This document shows, piece by piece, positions 50,655 to 59,896 of a stretch of 64,000 nucleotides of DNA (its first letter is position 1; every line of letters starts with the position of its first letter). The notes below the pieces were generated by a model. The model saw only the letters and a program-made list of their open reading frames with translations, was not told where the DNA came from and made no database searches. The position numbers and the translations under genes were made by a program. The DNA comes from Streptantibioticus cattleyicolor NRRL 8057 = DSM 46488. GTDB taxonomy: Bacteria; Actinomycetota; Actinomycetes; Streptomycetales; Streptomycetaceae. Location: assembly GCF_000240165.1 (NCBI RefSeq), contig NC_017586.1:5035228-5099227 (forward strand). The letters run 5' to 3'.

Positions 50655-52787
50655 TCACGCCGGACGCTGGAGCACCACCAGGCTGCGGTCGGTCAGCCGC
50701 AGCCGGTCGCCGGCGCGCACCTTGCGGCCCGACCCGGGGGCCACCCCGTCCGGCTCCGCGGTGTCCACCACCACCTGCCATTCCTTGCCGTGGTTGACCG
50801 GCACCACGAAGTCCAGCTCGTCCGGGGCCGCGTTGAACAGCAGCAGGAACGAGTCGTCGGTGATCTTCTCGCCGCGCGGCCCCGGCTCGGAGATGGCGTT
50901 GCCGTTGAGGAAGACCACCAGCGACCGGGCGTGCGCCGCCTGCCAGTCCTGCTGGGCCATCTCCTCCCCTTCCGGGGTGAACCAGGCGATGTCCGACAGC
51001 TCGTCGTGGGTGCCCTCCACCGGACGCCCGTGGAAGAAGCGGCGGCGCCGGAAGACCGGGTGGTCGCGGCGGAGCCACACCATCGTCCGGGTGAACTCCA
51101 GCAGCCGCAGCGCCTCCTCGTCCCGCGGATCGGCGCCGTCGCCCGGCCAGCGGACCCAGGTCAGCTCCGAGTCCTGGCAGTAGGCGTTGTTGTTGCCGCG
51201 CTGGGTGCGGCCGAACTCGTCACCGTGGCTGATCATCGGCACGCCCTGGGAGAGCATCAGGGTGGCCAGGAAGTTGCGCATCTGCCGTCCGCGCAGCGCG
51301 AGCACCCCGGGGTCGTCGGTGTCGCCCTCGGCGCCGCAGTTCCACGAGCGGTTGAAGCTCTCGCCGTCCCGGTTGCCCTCGCCGTTGGCCTCGTTGTGCT
51401 TCTCGTTGTAGCTGACCAGGTCGCGCAGGGTGAAGCCGTCGTGGCAGGTGACGAAGTTGATGGAGGCCAGCGGACGGCGCCCGTCGTCCTGGTACAGGTC
51501 GGAGGAGCCGGTCAGCCGCGAGCCGAACTCCGCCAGCCGGGCGGGCTCGCCGCGCCACAGGTCCCGTACCGTGTCCCGGTAGGCGCCGTTCCACTCGGTC
51601 CACAGCGGCGGGAAGTTCCCCACCTGGTAGCCGCCCTCGCCCACGTCCCACGGCTCCGCGATCAGCTTGACCTGGCTGACCACCGGGTCCTGCTGCACCA
51701 GGTCGAAGAAGGACGACAGCCGGTCCACCTCGTGGAACTGCCGGGCCAGCGTGGACGCCAGGTCGAAGCGGAAGCCGTCCACGTGCATCTCGGTGACCCA
51801 GTAACGCAGCGAGTCCATGATCATCTGGAGGGTGTGCGGACTGCGCATCAGCAGCGAGTTGCCGGTGCCGGTGGTGTCCGTGTAGTAGCGCGGGTCGGCG
51901 CCCAGCCGGTAGTACGAGGCGTTGTCCAGCCCCTTGAAGCACAGCGTCGGCCCCAGGTGGTTGCCCTCCGCCGTGTGGTTGTAGACCACGTCCAGGATCA
52001 CCTCGATCCCGGCCATGTGCAGCGCCCGCACCGCCGTCTTGAACTCCAGCACCTGCTGGCCGCGGTCGCCCATCGAGGAGTAGGCGTTGTGCGGGGCGAA
52101 GAAGCCGATGGTGTTGTAGCCCCAGTAGTTGGCGAGCCCCGCGTCGGTCAGCCGGTTGTCGGTGACGAACTGGTGCACCGGCATCAGCTCCAGCGCCGTG
52201 ACCCCCAGCTCCACCAGGTGCTCGATCACCGCCGGGTGGGCCAGCGCCGCGTAGGTGCCGCGGATCTCCTCCGGCAGCCCCGGATGGCGCATCGTCAACC
52301 CCTTGACGTGCGCCTCGTAGAGCACGGTGCGGTGGTAGTCGATGCGCGGCGCGCGGTCCTCGGACCAGTCGAAGAACGGGTTGACCACCACCGAGGCCAT
52401 GGTGTGCGGCGCCGAGTCCAGGTCGTTGCGGGCGTCGGGGCGGTCGAAGCGGTAGCCGTAGACCGCCTCGTGCCAGTCGATGGCGCCGCTCATCGCCTTG
52501 GCGTACGGGTCCAGCAGCAGCTTGGCCGAGTTGCACCGGTGGCCGCGCGCTGGGTCGTACGGCCCGTGCACCCGGAAGCCGTACCGCTGCCCCGGCATCA
52601 CCCCGGGCAGGTAGGCGTGGCGCACGAAGGCGTCGGTCTCCCGCAGCTCCACCGCGGTCTCCGAGCCGTCGTCGTGCAGCAGGCACAGCTCGATGCGCTC
52701 GGCGACCTCGGAGAAGACCGCGAAGTTGGTCCCGGCGCCGTCGTACGTCGCGCCGAGGGGATAGGCGTGTCCCGGCCAGACCTGCAT
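50655..52787 (-). CDS. glgX: Glycogen debranching enzyme GlgX
   Basis: 710 residues, the usual size. It hydrolyses alpha-1,6 branches of phosphorylase-limited glycogen, supplying linear chains for TreY/TreZ. N-terminal carbohydrate-binding part PLGATYDGAGTNFAVFSEVA, then VLDVVYNHTAEGNHLGPTLC, nucleophile in DGFRFDLASTLAR, acid/base in KLIAEPWDVGEGGY, and FVTCHDGFTLRDLVSYNEKH. ATG 52787 gives the standard start MQVWPG; an extended frame upstream crosses a repeat-rich leader and is not convincing. It is first of the glgX-treY-DUF402 run. Confidence 0.94.
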   Translation of the reverse strand: MQVWPGHAYPLGATYDGAGTNFAVFSEVAERIELCLLHDDGSETAVELRETDAFVRHAYLPGVMPGQRYGFRVHGPYDPARGHRCNSAKLLLDPYAKAMSGAIDWHEAVYGYRFDRPDARNDLDSAPHTMASVVVNPFFDWSEDRAPRIDYHRTVLYEAHVKGLTMRHPGLPEEIRGTYAALAHPAVIEHLVELGVTALELMPVHQFVTDNRLTDAGLANYWGYNTIGFFAPHNAYSSMGDRGQQVLEFKTAVRALHMAGIEVILDVVYNHTAEGNHLGPTLCFKGLDNASYYRLGADPRYYTDTTGTGNSLLMRSPHTLQMIMDSLRYWVTEMHVDGFRFDLASTLARQFHEVDRLSSFFDLVQQDPVVSQVKLIAEPWDVGEGGYQVGNFPPLWTEWNGAYRDTVRDLWRGEPARLAEFGSRLTGSSDLYQDDGRRPLASINFVTCHDGFTLRDLVSYNEKHNEANGEGNRDGESFNRSWNCGAEGDTDDPGVLALRGRQMRNFLATLMLSQGVPMISHGDEFGRTQRGNNNAYCQDSELTWVRWPGDGADPRDEEALRLLEFTRTMVWLRRDHPVFRRRRFFHGRPVEGTHDELSDIAWFTPEGEEMAQQDWQAAHARSLVVFLNGNAISEPGPRGEKITDDSFLLLFNAAPDELDFVVPVNHGKEWQVVVDTAEPDGVAPGSGRKVRAGDRLRLTDRSLVVLQRPA

Positions 52788-53139
52788 GTCGTCGACTCTT
52801 CCACTCGAGGCGCTCGGCTCCGCTGACGGCGCTCGGCGCTGAAGGTATCGGCACTGAAGGTAGAGGCGCTCGGCACTGAGGGCGCTCGGGCGACGGTCAG
52901 GGACTCCACGCCCATTGCATCCTCGCGTACCGCGCCGCTCGGATGTCCCTTTTCCCAAGATCTTCCCCTGAACGGGTGCCCGAATGGCGGAAACCCGGAA
53001 CGCCGTCGGCAAGGGCGGGTGACGAAGCGGTGAATGTGGTGAACTCCGCGCCCGACCGGCTGCGCCCACTCGGCCGACCGCAGTAGGCTTCCTTGATCGT
53101 GGGCGGGGCCGGGGAAGGACGGGGGCCGGGAGAGGCGGT
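52788..53139. repeat. glgX leader with short direct repeats
   Basis: This 352-base divergent gap holds, at 52808-52890, four or five imperfect copies of a 15-20-base element around GGCGCTCGGC-x-CTGA, two of them followed by AGGTA. They occupy about -20 to -105 relative to the glgX start. The remainder includes the promoter region of the HEPN gene and shows no other feature. Confidence 0.45.
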
Positions 53140-54405
53140 GTGGTGGTGACGTCGGAAGGTCTGGTGCTGCCGGGCGGCGGTGACCAGGAGAACCAGGGCG
53201 CCACCGACGCTCCCACCGGTGCGGCTCTGCTCCAGCAGCCGGGTGTGAGACTCGACATAGGACCCGAACTGGACTGGGACGCCGACGCCTGGACCGAGGT
53301 ACGCACCCGCGCCCGCCGGGCCGGCCGCGCCTACGTCTGGCTCAACCTCGTGGAACAGCGGCTGCGGGCCGTCGTCAGCGCCGTGCTGCGCCCCATCTAC
53401 GAACCCGTGCACGGCGAGGAGTGGGTGACCGCCGCCGCCGGTCCGGCCGGCCACGAATGGGTGCAACGGGCCGCCGCGGTACGGGAGGTCAGCCGCCGCA
53501 AGGGCTATCTGCTCGACCCGGCCGACGACACCCTGGTCAGCTTCCTGACCCTGCCCCAGCTGCGCGAACTGGTGGTGCAGCACTGGCCGTGCTTCGAGCC
53601 GTACATCGACGAGCGGCGCGAACTGGAGCTGGCGCTGGACGAGTTGGAGGTCGCCCGGCACGTGGTCAGCCGCAACCGGGCGCTGTCGGGCACCGTGCTC
53701 GACCAGACCGAGCGGGCCGCCGCCCGGCTGCTGGCCATGCTCGGCGGCGGACCCGAGGCCGACGCCGCCGCCCGGTTGCCGGTCGACGCCGTCGAGGAGA
53801 TCGTCGGCGACCGCTACGCGGACGTGGTCGGCGTCCACTCCGACCGGGTGCGGCTGCTGCGCAGGCTGCCCGCCGAGGACCTGTTCGGCGGCGCCCGTCG
53901 GCTCGACGCGATAGGCATAGGCCTCAACCTGCTGGTGCAGAACTACTCCGGGCGCCGCCTGGTCCGGCTCGCCGAGGACGGCTGCCGGGTGCGGCTGCTC
54001 TTCCTCAACCCGGCCAGCAGCGCGGTCCGCCGCCGGGAGCGCGAACTGGGGCTCGGCCGCGGCGAGATGAGCCGCTCGGTGGAGATGAACATCATGCACA
54101 TGCGCCGGGTGCGGGCCAGGCTGCGGGACACCGCCGCCTTCGAGATCCGGGTCTTCGACGAGACCCCCCGCTTCACCGCCTACCTGGTCGACGGCGACGG
54201 CCCGGACGGGCTCGCGGTGATCCAGTCCTACCTGCGCAAGGCGCGCGGGATGGAGGCGCCGGTGCTGGTGCTGCGCGGCGGGCGCCGCCGGCCGCTCCAG
54301 CGGTCCGGCGACGGCCCGGCCGGCGACCAGGGGGACGGCGGACTCTTCGGGATCTACCGGGAGGAGTTCGAAGGGGTCTGGACGGACTCCCGCCCGGTCT
54401 CCTGA
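53140..54405 (+). CDS. SAV2148-type HEPN domain protein
   Basis: 421 residues, closely resembling what I remember of the Streptomyces SAV2148 HEPN family: LDWDADAWTEVRTRARRAGR, AYVWLNLVEQRLRAVVSAVL, VREVSRRKGYLLDPADDTLV, and ELVVQHWPCFEPYIDERREL. The C-terminal part, RLVRLAEDGCRVRLLFLNPA with FEIRVFDETPRFTAYLVDGD, has the layout of phospholipase-D-like domains (DUF5919-type) seen in regulators, but the catalytic HKD is not evident. HEPN domains often act as RNases, and the canonical R-x4-6-H pair is not obvious here. Divergent from glgX; function unknown. Confidence 0.75.
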   Translation: MVVTSEGLVLPGGGDQENQGATDAPTGAALLQQPGVRLDIGPELDWDADAWTEVRTRARRAGRAYVWLNLVEQRLRAVVSAVLRPIYEPVHGEEWVTAAAGPAGHEWVQRAAAVREVSRRKGYLLDPADDTLVSFLTLPQLRELVVQHWPCFEPYIDERRELELALDELEVARHVVSRNRALSGTVLDQTERAAARLLAMLGGGPEADAAARLPVDAVEEIVGDRYADVVGVHSDRVRLLRRLPAEDLFGGARRLDAIGIGLNLLVQNYSGRRLVRLAEDGCRVRLLFLNPASSAVRRRERELGLGRGEMSRSVEMNIMHMRRVRARLRDTAAFEIRVFDETPRFTAYLVDGDGPDGLAVIQSYLRKARGMEAPVLVLRGGRRRPLQRSGDGPAGDQGDGGLFGIYREEFEGVWTDSRPVS

Positions 54406-54545
54406 CCCCCGCCCCGCCCGCCGCGCTCCGGAGCCGCGTCCCCGGCGCTCCGGCGGCGTTGTCAGAGGCGCGTGCGAGGGTGGTTCCACCAAGGGGGCCC
54501 GCGCCGCGGACCACGCGGCGCCGGGAAGCACGCAAGGGGGACGTC

Positions 54546-55283
54546 ATGGGCTGGCACGAGGAGCTGCTGGTCGGCTTCGACCTGGAGACCACCGGCACCG
54601 ACCCGGCGCACGCCCGGATCGTCTCCGCCGCGGTCACCGAGGTCGCCGCCGGCCGGCCGGTGCGCCACCGGTGCTGGCTGGTCGACCCCGGGCTGCCGAT
54701 ACCGCCGGAGGCCACCGCGATCCACGGCATCACCACCGCCCGGGCCCGCGCCGCCGGCCGCCCGCCCCGTGAGGCGGTCGCCGAGATCGCCCAGGCGCTC
54801 ACCGGCCACTGGGCGGCCGGGGTCCCGGTGGTCGCCTACAACGCCCCGTTCGACCTCACCCTGCTCACCGCCGAGCTGGCCCGGCACGGCCTGCCGCCGC
54901 TGCCCGTCCCGCCCGGCCCGGTGATAGACCCGCTCGTGGTCGACCGCGCCCTCGACCGCGACCGCCCCGGCCGGCGCACCCTCCAGGCCGCCTGCGCGGA
55001 GTACGGGGTGGTGCTCGGCCGCGCCCACCAGGCCGAGTCCGACGCGCTCGCCGCCGTCCAGGTCGCCCGCGCGCTCGCCCGGCGCTATCCGCAACTGGCC
55101 CGCCGCGACCCGTGGGAGCTGCACCACTCGCAGGCCGCCTGGCACGCCGAGTGGAGCGCCCGCAAGGACGCGCACCGGACCCCGCCCGGCTGGCCGCTGC
55201 ACCACCGCGCACCGCACCACCGCGTACCGGACCCCTCCATACCGGCCGCGGACCCGGTCAGAACGGGTACCAGCGCACCGTAG
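54546..55283 (+). CDS. DnaQ-like DEDDh 3'-5' exonuclease
   Basis: 245 residues. Exo I GFDLETTGTDPAHARIVSAA (D-x-E), Exo II AYNAPFDLTLLTAELARHG, and Exo III with HQAESDALAAVQVAR giving the His-x4-Asp of the DEDDh type; IHGITTARARAAG is the usual family spacer. It could be an epsilon-like proofreading or repair exonuclease. The C-terminal ~55 residues are His/Pro-rich and probably disordered. ATG 54546 has an AAGGGGGA box upstream. Its 3' end overlaps the convergent kinase gene by 26 bases. Confidence 0.9.
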   Translation: MGWHEELLVGFDLETTGTDPAHARIVSAAVTEVAAGRPVRHRCWLVDPGLPIPPEATAIHGITTARARAAGRPPREAVAEIAQALTGHWAAGVPVVAYNAPFDLTLLTAELARHGLPPLPVPPGPVIDPLVVDRALDRDRPGRRTLQAACAEYGVVLGRAHQAESDALAAVQVARALARRYPQLARRDPWELHHSQAAWHAEWSARKDAHRTPPGWPLHHRAPHHRVPDPSIPAADPVRTGTSAP

Positions 55284-56136
55284 GGTCGCCGTCCCGCAGC
55301 GAGGCCACCCGCCGGCGGAACTCGGCGAGCGCCGCCGGGTTGCCCGGGGCGTGCTGCGCCACCCAGGCGCAACTGGCGGTCTCCCGCGCCCCGCGCAGCA
55401 CCGCGCACCCCTCCCACTCGCGCACGTCCCAGCCGTACCGCTCGGTGAACGCGGCGTACTGGGCCGGGTCGAGGCCGTACCGGTCCAGGCTCAGCGCCAT
55501 CACCACCAGGTCGTGCTCGCGCAGATCGCTGGAGAAGGTCTCCAGGTCCGCCAGCACCGGCCCGTCCGGCCCCACCAGCACGTTGCGCGGCAGCGCGTCG
55601 CCGTGCACCGGGCCGGGCGGCAGATGAGGGGTGAGGCGTCGCACCTCGGTGTGGAAGGAGTCCCGGCGCTGGCGCAGGAAGTCGGCGTCGGCCGGGTCCA
55701 CCGCGTCCCCGGCCAGCCGCAGCCAGCGCTCCACGCCGCCGAGCAGATCGCGGTGCGGCAGGCCGAACGCGGGCTCGGGCAGCGCGTGCACCAGGCGCAG
55801 CAGCCCGGCGAGGTCGGCCGGGCCGGCCGGGCGCCGGGCGGGCGGCAGCCGGTGCCAGAAGGTCACCGGGTGGCCCTCGACGAGCCGGGCGGCCGGTTCG
55901 GCGGGGCGTACCGCGGGCACGCCGTGCTCGGCGAGCCAGGCGGCGGTGCGCACCTCACGTTCGGCGCGGGGGAGGAGCGCCGCCTCCCGGCCGACCTTGA
56001 CCACCAGGTCGTCCAGGGTGAAGACGGCGTTCTCGCCGAGCGTCAGCGCCTCGGCGTCGGCCGCGGCCAGCCCGGCCGCGCGCAGCACCTGACGGGCCCG
56101 TTCCTCGGTGAAGCCCACCGCACGCTCCTCGTCCAC
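55258..56136 (-). CDS. Aminoglycoside phosphotransferase (APH)-fold protein
   Basis: 292 residues of the APH/choline-kinase-like fold. VFTLDDLVVKVGREAALLPR supplies the ATP lysine; the catalytic loop is GPVHGDALPRNVLVGPDG (H-G-D-x4-N) and LADLETFSSDLREHDLVVMA contains the metal-binding aspartate. It may phosphorylate a small molecule; resistance is not implied by the sequence. GTG 56136 is preceded by GAGG at 4-base spacing. The final 26 bases overlap the end of the exonuclease gene on the other strand. Confidence 0.82.
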   Translation of the reverse strand: MDEERAVGFTEERARQVLRAAGLAAADAEALTLGENAVFTLDDLVVKVGREAALLPRAEREVRTAAWLAEHGVPAVRPAEPAARLVEGHPVTFWHRLPPARRPAGPADLAGLLRLVHALPEPAFGLPHRDLLGGVERWLRLAGDAVDPADADFLRQRRDSFHTEVRRLTPHLPPGPVHGDALPRNVLVGPDGPVLADLETFSSDLREHDLVVMALSLDRYGLDPAQYAAFTERYGWDVREWEGCAVLRGARETASCAWVAQHAPGNPAALAEFRRRVASLRDGDPTVRWYPF

Positions 56137-56206
56137 GCGACCTCGGTCCCGGCCGGACGCGGCCGGGCCACTCGCCGCGATCGTATCGGCAGCGCGGCCG
56201 GGGGCC

Positions 56207-56968
56207 TCACCCGGTGGCGGCGGGCGGCAGCCCCAGGCGGCCGGCGGCGGCCTGCCGGTACCGCTCCAGCACCAGCCGCGCCACCTCCGGCGCCGCGCCC
56301 AGCGCCCCGGCCACCGCGTCGGCGCCCGCCTCCCGGGCGCCGCGCACGATGCGGTCCGGCAGGAAACCGGGGGCGATCACATAGGGGGCCACGGCGATCC
56401 GGCGTACCCCCAGTGCCCGCAGCGCGCGCACCGCGTCCTGCGTCCGGGGAAGGGATGCGGAGGCGAACGTGGGCCGCACGGCGCACCAACCGGTACGCCG
56501 CCACTCCCGCGCGATTTCTGCGATCACCGCGATCGCCTCCGGGTCGGTGGAGCCCGCCGAGGCGAGCACGATGCCGGTGCCGCCGCGCTCGGCGGGGTCG
56601 ACCCCGGCCTCGCGCAGCCGCCGTTCCAGCGCGGCGGTCAGCAGCGGGGAGGGGCCCAGCACTTGCGCCTGACGCATCGTCATATTCGGATGGCGGGCGG
56701 CGGCCAGCCGCAGCACCGCGGGGATGTCGGACTTGGCGTGGAACGCCCGGGTCAGCAGCAGCGGCAGGGCGACCACCTCCCGTACCCCCTCGCCCGCGAG
56801 TCGGCCGATCACCTGGTCCACCCCGGGGACGCAGTGGTCCAGGAAGGCGGTCTCCACGCGCAGCCCGGGGCGCCGCGACCGTACCCGCTCGCACAGCGCG
56901 TGCACGGTCGCGGCGTGCCGCGGATCGCGGCTGCCGTGGGCGACGACCAGGAGCACCGGCGAGGGCAT
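56207..56968 (-). CDS. Sirohydrochlorin chelatase (SirB/CbiX-like)
   Basis: 253 residues. VLLVVAHGSRDPRHAATVHA, with the metal-binding His in AHGSR, and LPLLLTRAFHAKSDIPAVLR with HAKSDIP, are diagnostic of the CbiX/SirB class; a second half-repeat follows (AVAPYVIAPGFLPDRIVRGA). The enzyme inserts iron into sirohydrochlorin to make sirohaem, the cofactor of the sulfite reductase encoded at the other end of the operon. Its ATG shares one base with the stop of the permease gene (TGATG). It is the last gene of the sulfur operon. Confidence 0.88.
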   Translation of the reverse strand: MPSPVLLVVAHGSRDPRHAATVHALCERVRSRRPGLRVETAFLDHCVPGVDQVIGRLAGEGVREVVALPLLLTRAFHAKSDIPAVLRLAAARHPNMTMRQAQVLGPSPLLTAALERRLREAGVDPAERGGTGIVLASAGSTDPEAIAVIAEIAREWRRTGWCAVRPTFASASLPRTQDAVRALRALGVRRIAVAPYVIAPGFLPDRIVRGAREAGADAVAGALGAAPEVARLVLERYRQAAAGRLGLPPAATG

Positions 56969-57918
56969 CAGCGGGCCCCGGCCAGCAGTCCGCGGCTGCG
57001 CAGCACCCACCGCTCCAGCGGCGCGAACACCAGCAGTTCGATGCCGATGCCGACGACGAGGATGAGCAGGATCCCGGCGAGCACCCAGGCCATGTCGGAC
57101 TGCTCACGGCCCTGTTCGAGGAACTGGCCCAGACCGGTGCCCAGATCGGGGGAGTTGACGATCAGCTCGGCCGCCATCAGCGACCGCCAGGAGAAGGCCC
57201 ACCCCTGCTTGAGCCCGGCCAGGTAGCCGGGGAGCGCCGCGGGCATCAGCACATGGCGCACCCCGCGCAGCCCGGTCGCCCCGATGGTCCGTCCGGCCCG
57301 CAGGAACAGCGGCGGGATCTGGTCCACCCCGGCCACCAGCCCGTTGGCGATCGAGGGCACCGCGCCCAGCAGCACCACCGCGTAGATCGAGGCGTTGGTC
57401 AGGCCGAACCAGATGATGGCGGCCGGCACCCACGCCACCGACGGCAGCGACTGGAGCCCGGACAGGATCGGCCCCAGCGCCGCCCGCACCGGCCGCACCC
57501 GGGCCACCACCAGCCCGAGCGCGGTCCCCAGCACCAGCGAGGCGAGGAACCCCAGCACACCGCGGGAGAGCGAGGTCCACACGTAGCCCAGCAGCGTGCC
57601 CTCCAGCCACTTCTCGTGCAGCGAGCCGATCACGTCCGCCGGGCTGGGCAGCAGGTAGTGCGCCTTGACCTGGAAGTGGTAGGCGAGCTGCCAGGCGACG
57701 AGCACCAGCGCCACCGCCACCAGCGGCGGCACCGCCTTGGACAGCAGCGTGCGGCCCAGCGGCGGGCGCTGCGCGGCGGCGGACTCCAGCGCGTCCAGGC
57801 CCGCCTCCAGCCCGGCCAGGTCGCGCCCGTCGTGCGCCGGGCCGCTCTCCGACGCGGCGCCGCCGTCCGGGCCGGGGCCGTCGTCCGCCGGGCGCGCGGT
57901 GGTGTCAGTGCTTGCCAT
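56968..57918 (-). CDS. ssuC: Sulfonate/nitrate-type ABC transporter permease
   Basis: 316 residues of the BPD_transp_1 SsuC/TauC type. A ~60-residue acidic, alanine-rich tail precedes about six membrane segments, with the docking motif LRAGRTIGATGLRGVRHVLM and ALPGYLAGLKQGWAFSWRSL. It overlaps the ATPase gene by 14 bases and is followed at one base by the chelatase gene. Being within a cys operon, uptake of sulfate esters or alkanesulfonates is likely; the symbol is by analogy. Confidence 0.85.
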   Translation of the reverse strand: MASTDTTARPADDGPGPDGGAASESGPAHDGRDLAGLEAGLDALESAAAQRPPLGRTLLSKAVPPLVAVALVLVAWQLAYHFQVKAHYLLPSPADVIGSLHEKWLEGTLLGYVWTSLSRGVLGFLASLVLGTALGLVVARVRPVRAALGPILSGLQSLPSVAWVPAAIIWFGLTNASIYAVVLLGAVPSIANGLVAGVDQIPPLFLRAGRTIGATGLRGVRHVLMPAALPGYLAGLKQGWAFSWRSLMAAELIVNSPDLGTGLGQFLEQGREQSDMAWVLAGILLILVVGIGIELLVFAPLERWVLRSRGLLAGAR

Positions 57919-58729
57919 GGCGCCGGATCTCCCCCCGCAGCCGCTCGGTGATCTCCACGGACAGGTCGGCCACCGCCGCGTCCTCGATGCGGCGCGGGTG
58001 GGGTATGCCGACCGTCCACTCGCGCGCTATCCGCCCCGGCCGGGAGGAGAGCAGGACCACGCGCTGGGCGAGGCGGACCGCCTCGCGGACGTTGTGGGTG
58101 ACGAAGAGGACCGACAGCCCGCCGCCAGCCGCCCCGGACCGGTTGGCGTCGGACCAGATCCGGGTCAGCTCCTCGTGGAGCACGTCCCGGGTGATGGCGT
58201 CGAGCGCCGCGAACGGCTCGTCCATCAGCAGCAGCCGGCTCTCCTGGGCCAGCGCCCGGGCCATCGCCACCCTCTGGCGCATCCCGCCGGACAGTTCGTG
58301 GACCCGCTTGCCGTAGGCGCCGCCGAGCCGGACCAGCTCCAGCAACTCCCGTGCCCGATCCTGGCGTTCGCCGCGCGCCACCCCGCGCAGCCGCAGCGCC
58401 AGCTCGATGTTGCGGCCTGCGGTCAGCCACGGGAAGAGGGCGTGCTCCTGGAACATCAGGGCGGGCCGGCCGCCGGGGGTGTCGATGGTGCCGGCGGACG
58501 GCCGGTCGAGCCCGGCGACCAGGTTGAGCAGGGTGGACTTGCCGCAGCCGGACGCCCCCAGCAGGCAGACGAACTCACCCGGCGCCACGTCGATGCTGAT
58601 GTCGTCGAGCACCTGGGTCTGGGCGCCCGGTCGGCCGAACGCCTTGGAGACGTGGTCGATCCGGGCGGCGTACGGCGCGGTGGGGGAGTCGGGGTGCGCG
58701 GTGCTCGGTGCGGTGACCGTGGTGGCCAT
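57905..58729 (-). CDS. ssuB: Sulfonate/nitrate-type ABC transporter ATP-binding protein
   Basis: 274 residues. Walker A GASGCGKSTLLNLVAGL, Q-loop MFQEHALFPWLT, signature LSGGMRQRVAMARAL, Walker B LLLMDEPFAALD and the H-loop LFVTHNVREAVRL place it in the SsuB/TauB/NrtD group. ATG 58729 is favoured because GGAGG lies 9 bases upstream; a GTG at 58738 overlaps that box. An unusual short insert (SDANRSGAAGGGLSVL) sits between Walker B and the H-loop. Confidence 0.87.
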   Translation of the reverse strand: MATTVTAPSTAHPDSPTAPYAARIDHVSKAFGRPGAQTQVLDDISIDVAPGEFVCLLGASGCGKSTLLNLVAGLDRPSAGTIDTPGGRPALMFQEHALFPWLTAGRNIELALRLRGVARGERQDRARELLELVRLGGAYGKRVHELSGGMRQRVAMARALAQESRLLLMDEPFAALDAITRDVLHEELTRIWSDANRSGAAGGGLSVLFVTHNVREAVRLAQRVVLLSSRPGRIAREWTVGIPHPRRIEDAAVADLSVEITERLRGEIRRHGKH

Positions 58730-58762
58730 CGGCTTCACCTCCGTAGGGACTGGCGTGCGGGG

Positions 58763-59896
58763 TTAGTGCGCGGACAGGCCCGCGTCGGAGACGGTGGGGT
58801 GGCCGGCGGCCTTGAGGACCTTGTTCAGCGGTGCCAGGTCGTAGATGCCCTTCAGATCGGGCGCCTTGAGCAGCCCCGCCTTGACCGCGTGGTCGGCCTC
58901 CTCCTGGAGGCTGGCGGCCAGCGGGTCGTCGGTGACCTGGATGTTCTTGAACGCCGAGGCGATGACGGCGGCGGGCAGCGGCTTGCCGGTCAACGCGCCC
59001 AGCTGGGCGTTGACGTCCGTGGCCGCCCGGTCCGGGTTGGCCTTGATCCACGCGTTGGTGTTCACCGAGGCGCGCAGCACGGCCTCCACCACGTCGGGGT
59101 GGTCCTTGAGGAACGACTGGGAGACCACGACGTTGGTGGCCACGAACTGGCCGCCCTTCCACAGCGTCCGCTCGTCCACCAGCGTCTTCGCGCCCGCGGC
59201 CACCAGCTTGGAGGCGGTCGGCTCCGGCACCCAGGCGCCGTCGATCGCCCCGGACTTGTACGAGGTCGGGGTGGTGGCGTTGTCCAGCCGCTCGACGGTG
59301 ACGTCGCCGCGGCCGGTGGTGGCGTCCACGTGGAAGCCCTTGCCGGCCAGGAAGTTGAGCAGCGCCACGTCCTGGGTGTTGCCCAGCTGCGGGCTGGCGA
59401 TCTTCTTGCCCTTGAGGTCGTCGACGCCGCGGATCTTCGCCGGGTCGACCACCAGCGAGGCGCCGCCGGAGGTGGCCCCGGAGATGATGCGCAGGCTGCG
59501 GCCGTGCGACTTGACGTAGCCGTTGATGGCCGGCGACGGGCCGATCCAGCCGATGTCGATGGAGCCCGCGTTGAGCGCCTCGATCTCCGACGGGCCGGCG
59601 TTGAACGTCCGCTGCGAGACCTTGGTGCCCCCCAACTCCTTCTGGAACAGGCCCTCCTTGAGCCCGACCAGCGGGGTGGCGTGGGTGACGTTGGCGAAGA
59701 AGCCGATCTTCACGGTGCCGGTGGAGAGCTTCTTGCCGGAGCCCCCGGACGGGGCGGCGGCGGTGCCGGCGTCCGCCTTGGAACCGTAGCCGCAGCCGGC
59801 CAGGGCGACCAGGAGCAGCGGCACAGCGGCGGCGGCGGTCAGCAGCCGGGCGGGTCGGGCGGCGACGGGATGGAGGTCGCGGTGGGTGAGGCGCAC
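58763..59896 (-). CDS. ssuA: Sulfonate/aliphatic sulfur ABC transporter substrate-binding lipoprotein
   Basis: 377 residues with a lipoprotein signal (LLTAAAAVPLLLVALAGCGY, lipobox cysteine near residue 35) and the SsuA-type binding fold: VKIGFFANVTHATPLVGLKE, GSIDIGWIGPSPAINGYVKS and VVDPAKIRGVDDLKGKKIAS. GTG 59896 has AGAGGA about 9 bases upstream. It lies after cysN (240-base gap) in the same operon, hence a sulfonate/sulfate-ester substrate is likely; taurine or nitrate are less likely alternatives. Confidence 0.87.
   Translation of the reverse strand: MRLTHRDLHPVAARPARLLTAAAAVPLLLVALAGCGYGSKADAGTAAAPSGGSGKKLSTGTVKIGFFANVTHATPLVGLKEGLFQKELGGTKVSQRTFNAGPSEIEALNAGSIDIGWIGPSPAINGYVKSHGRSLRIISGATSGGASLVVDPAKIRGVDDLKGKKIASPQLGNTQDVALLNFLAGKGFHVDATTGRGDVTVERLDNATTPTSYKSGAIDGAWVPEPTASKLVAAGAKTLVDERTLWKGGQFVATNVVVSQSFLKDHPDVVEAVLRASVNTNAWIKANPDRAATDVNAQLGALTGKPLPAAVIASAFKNIQVTDDPLAASLQEEADHAVKAGLLKAPDLKGIYDLAPLNKVLKAAGHPTVSDAGLSAH

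Noticed and set aside
55258-56136. Antibiotic-resistance call for the APH-fold gene
   Set aside because: The fold is widespread among kinases of diverse small molecules and nothing in the sequence or neighbours indicates an aminoglycoside.
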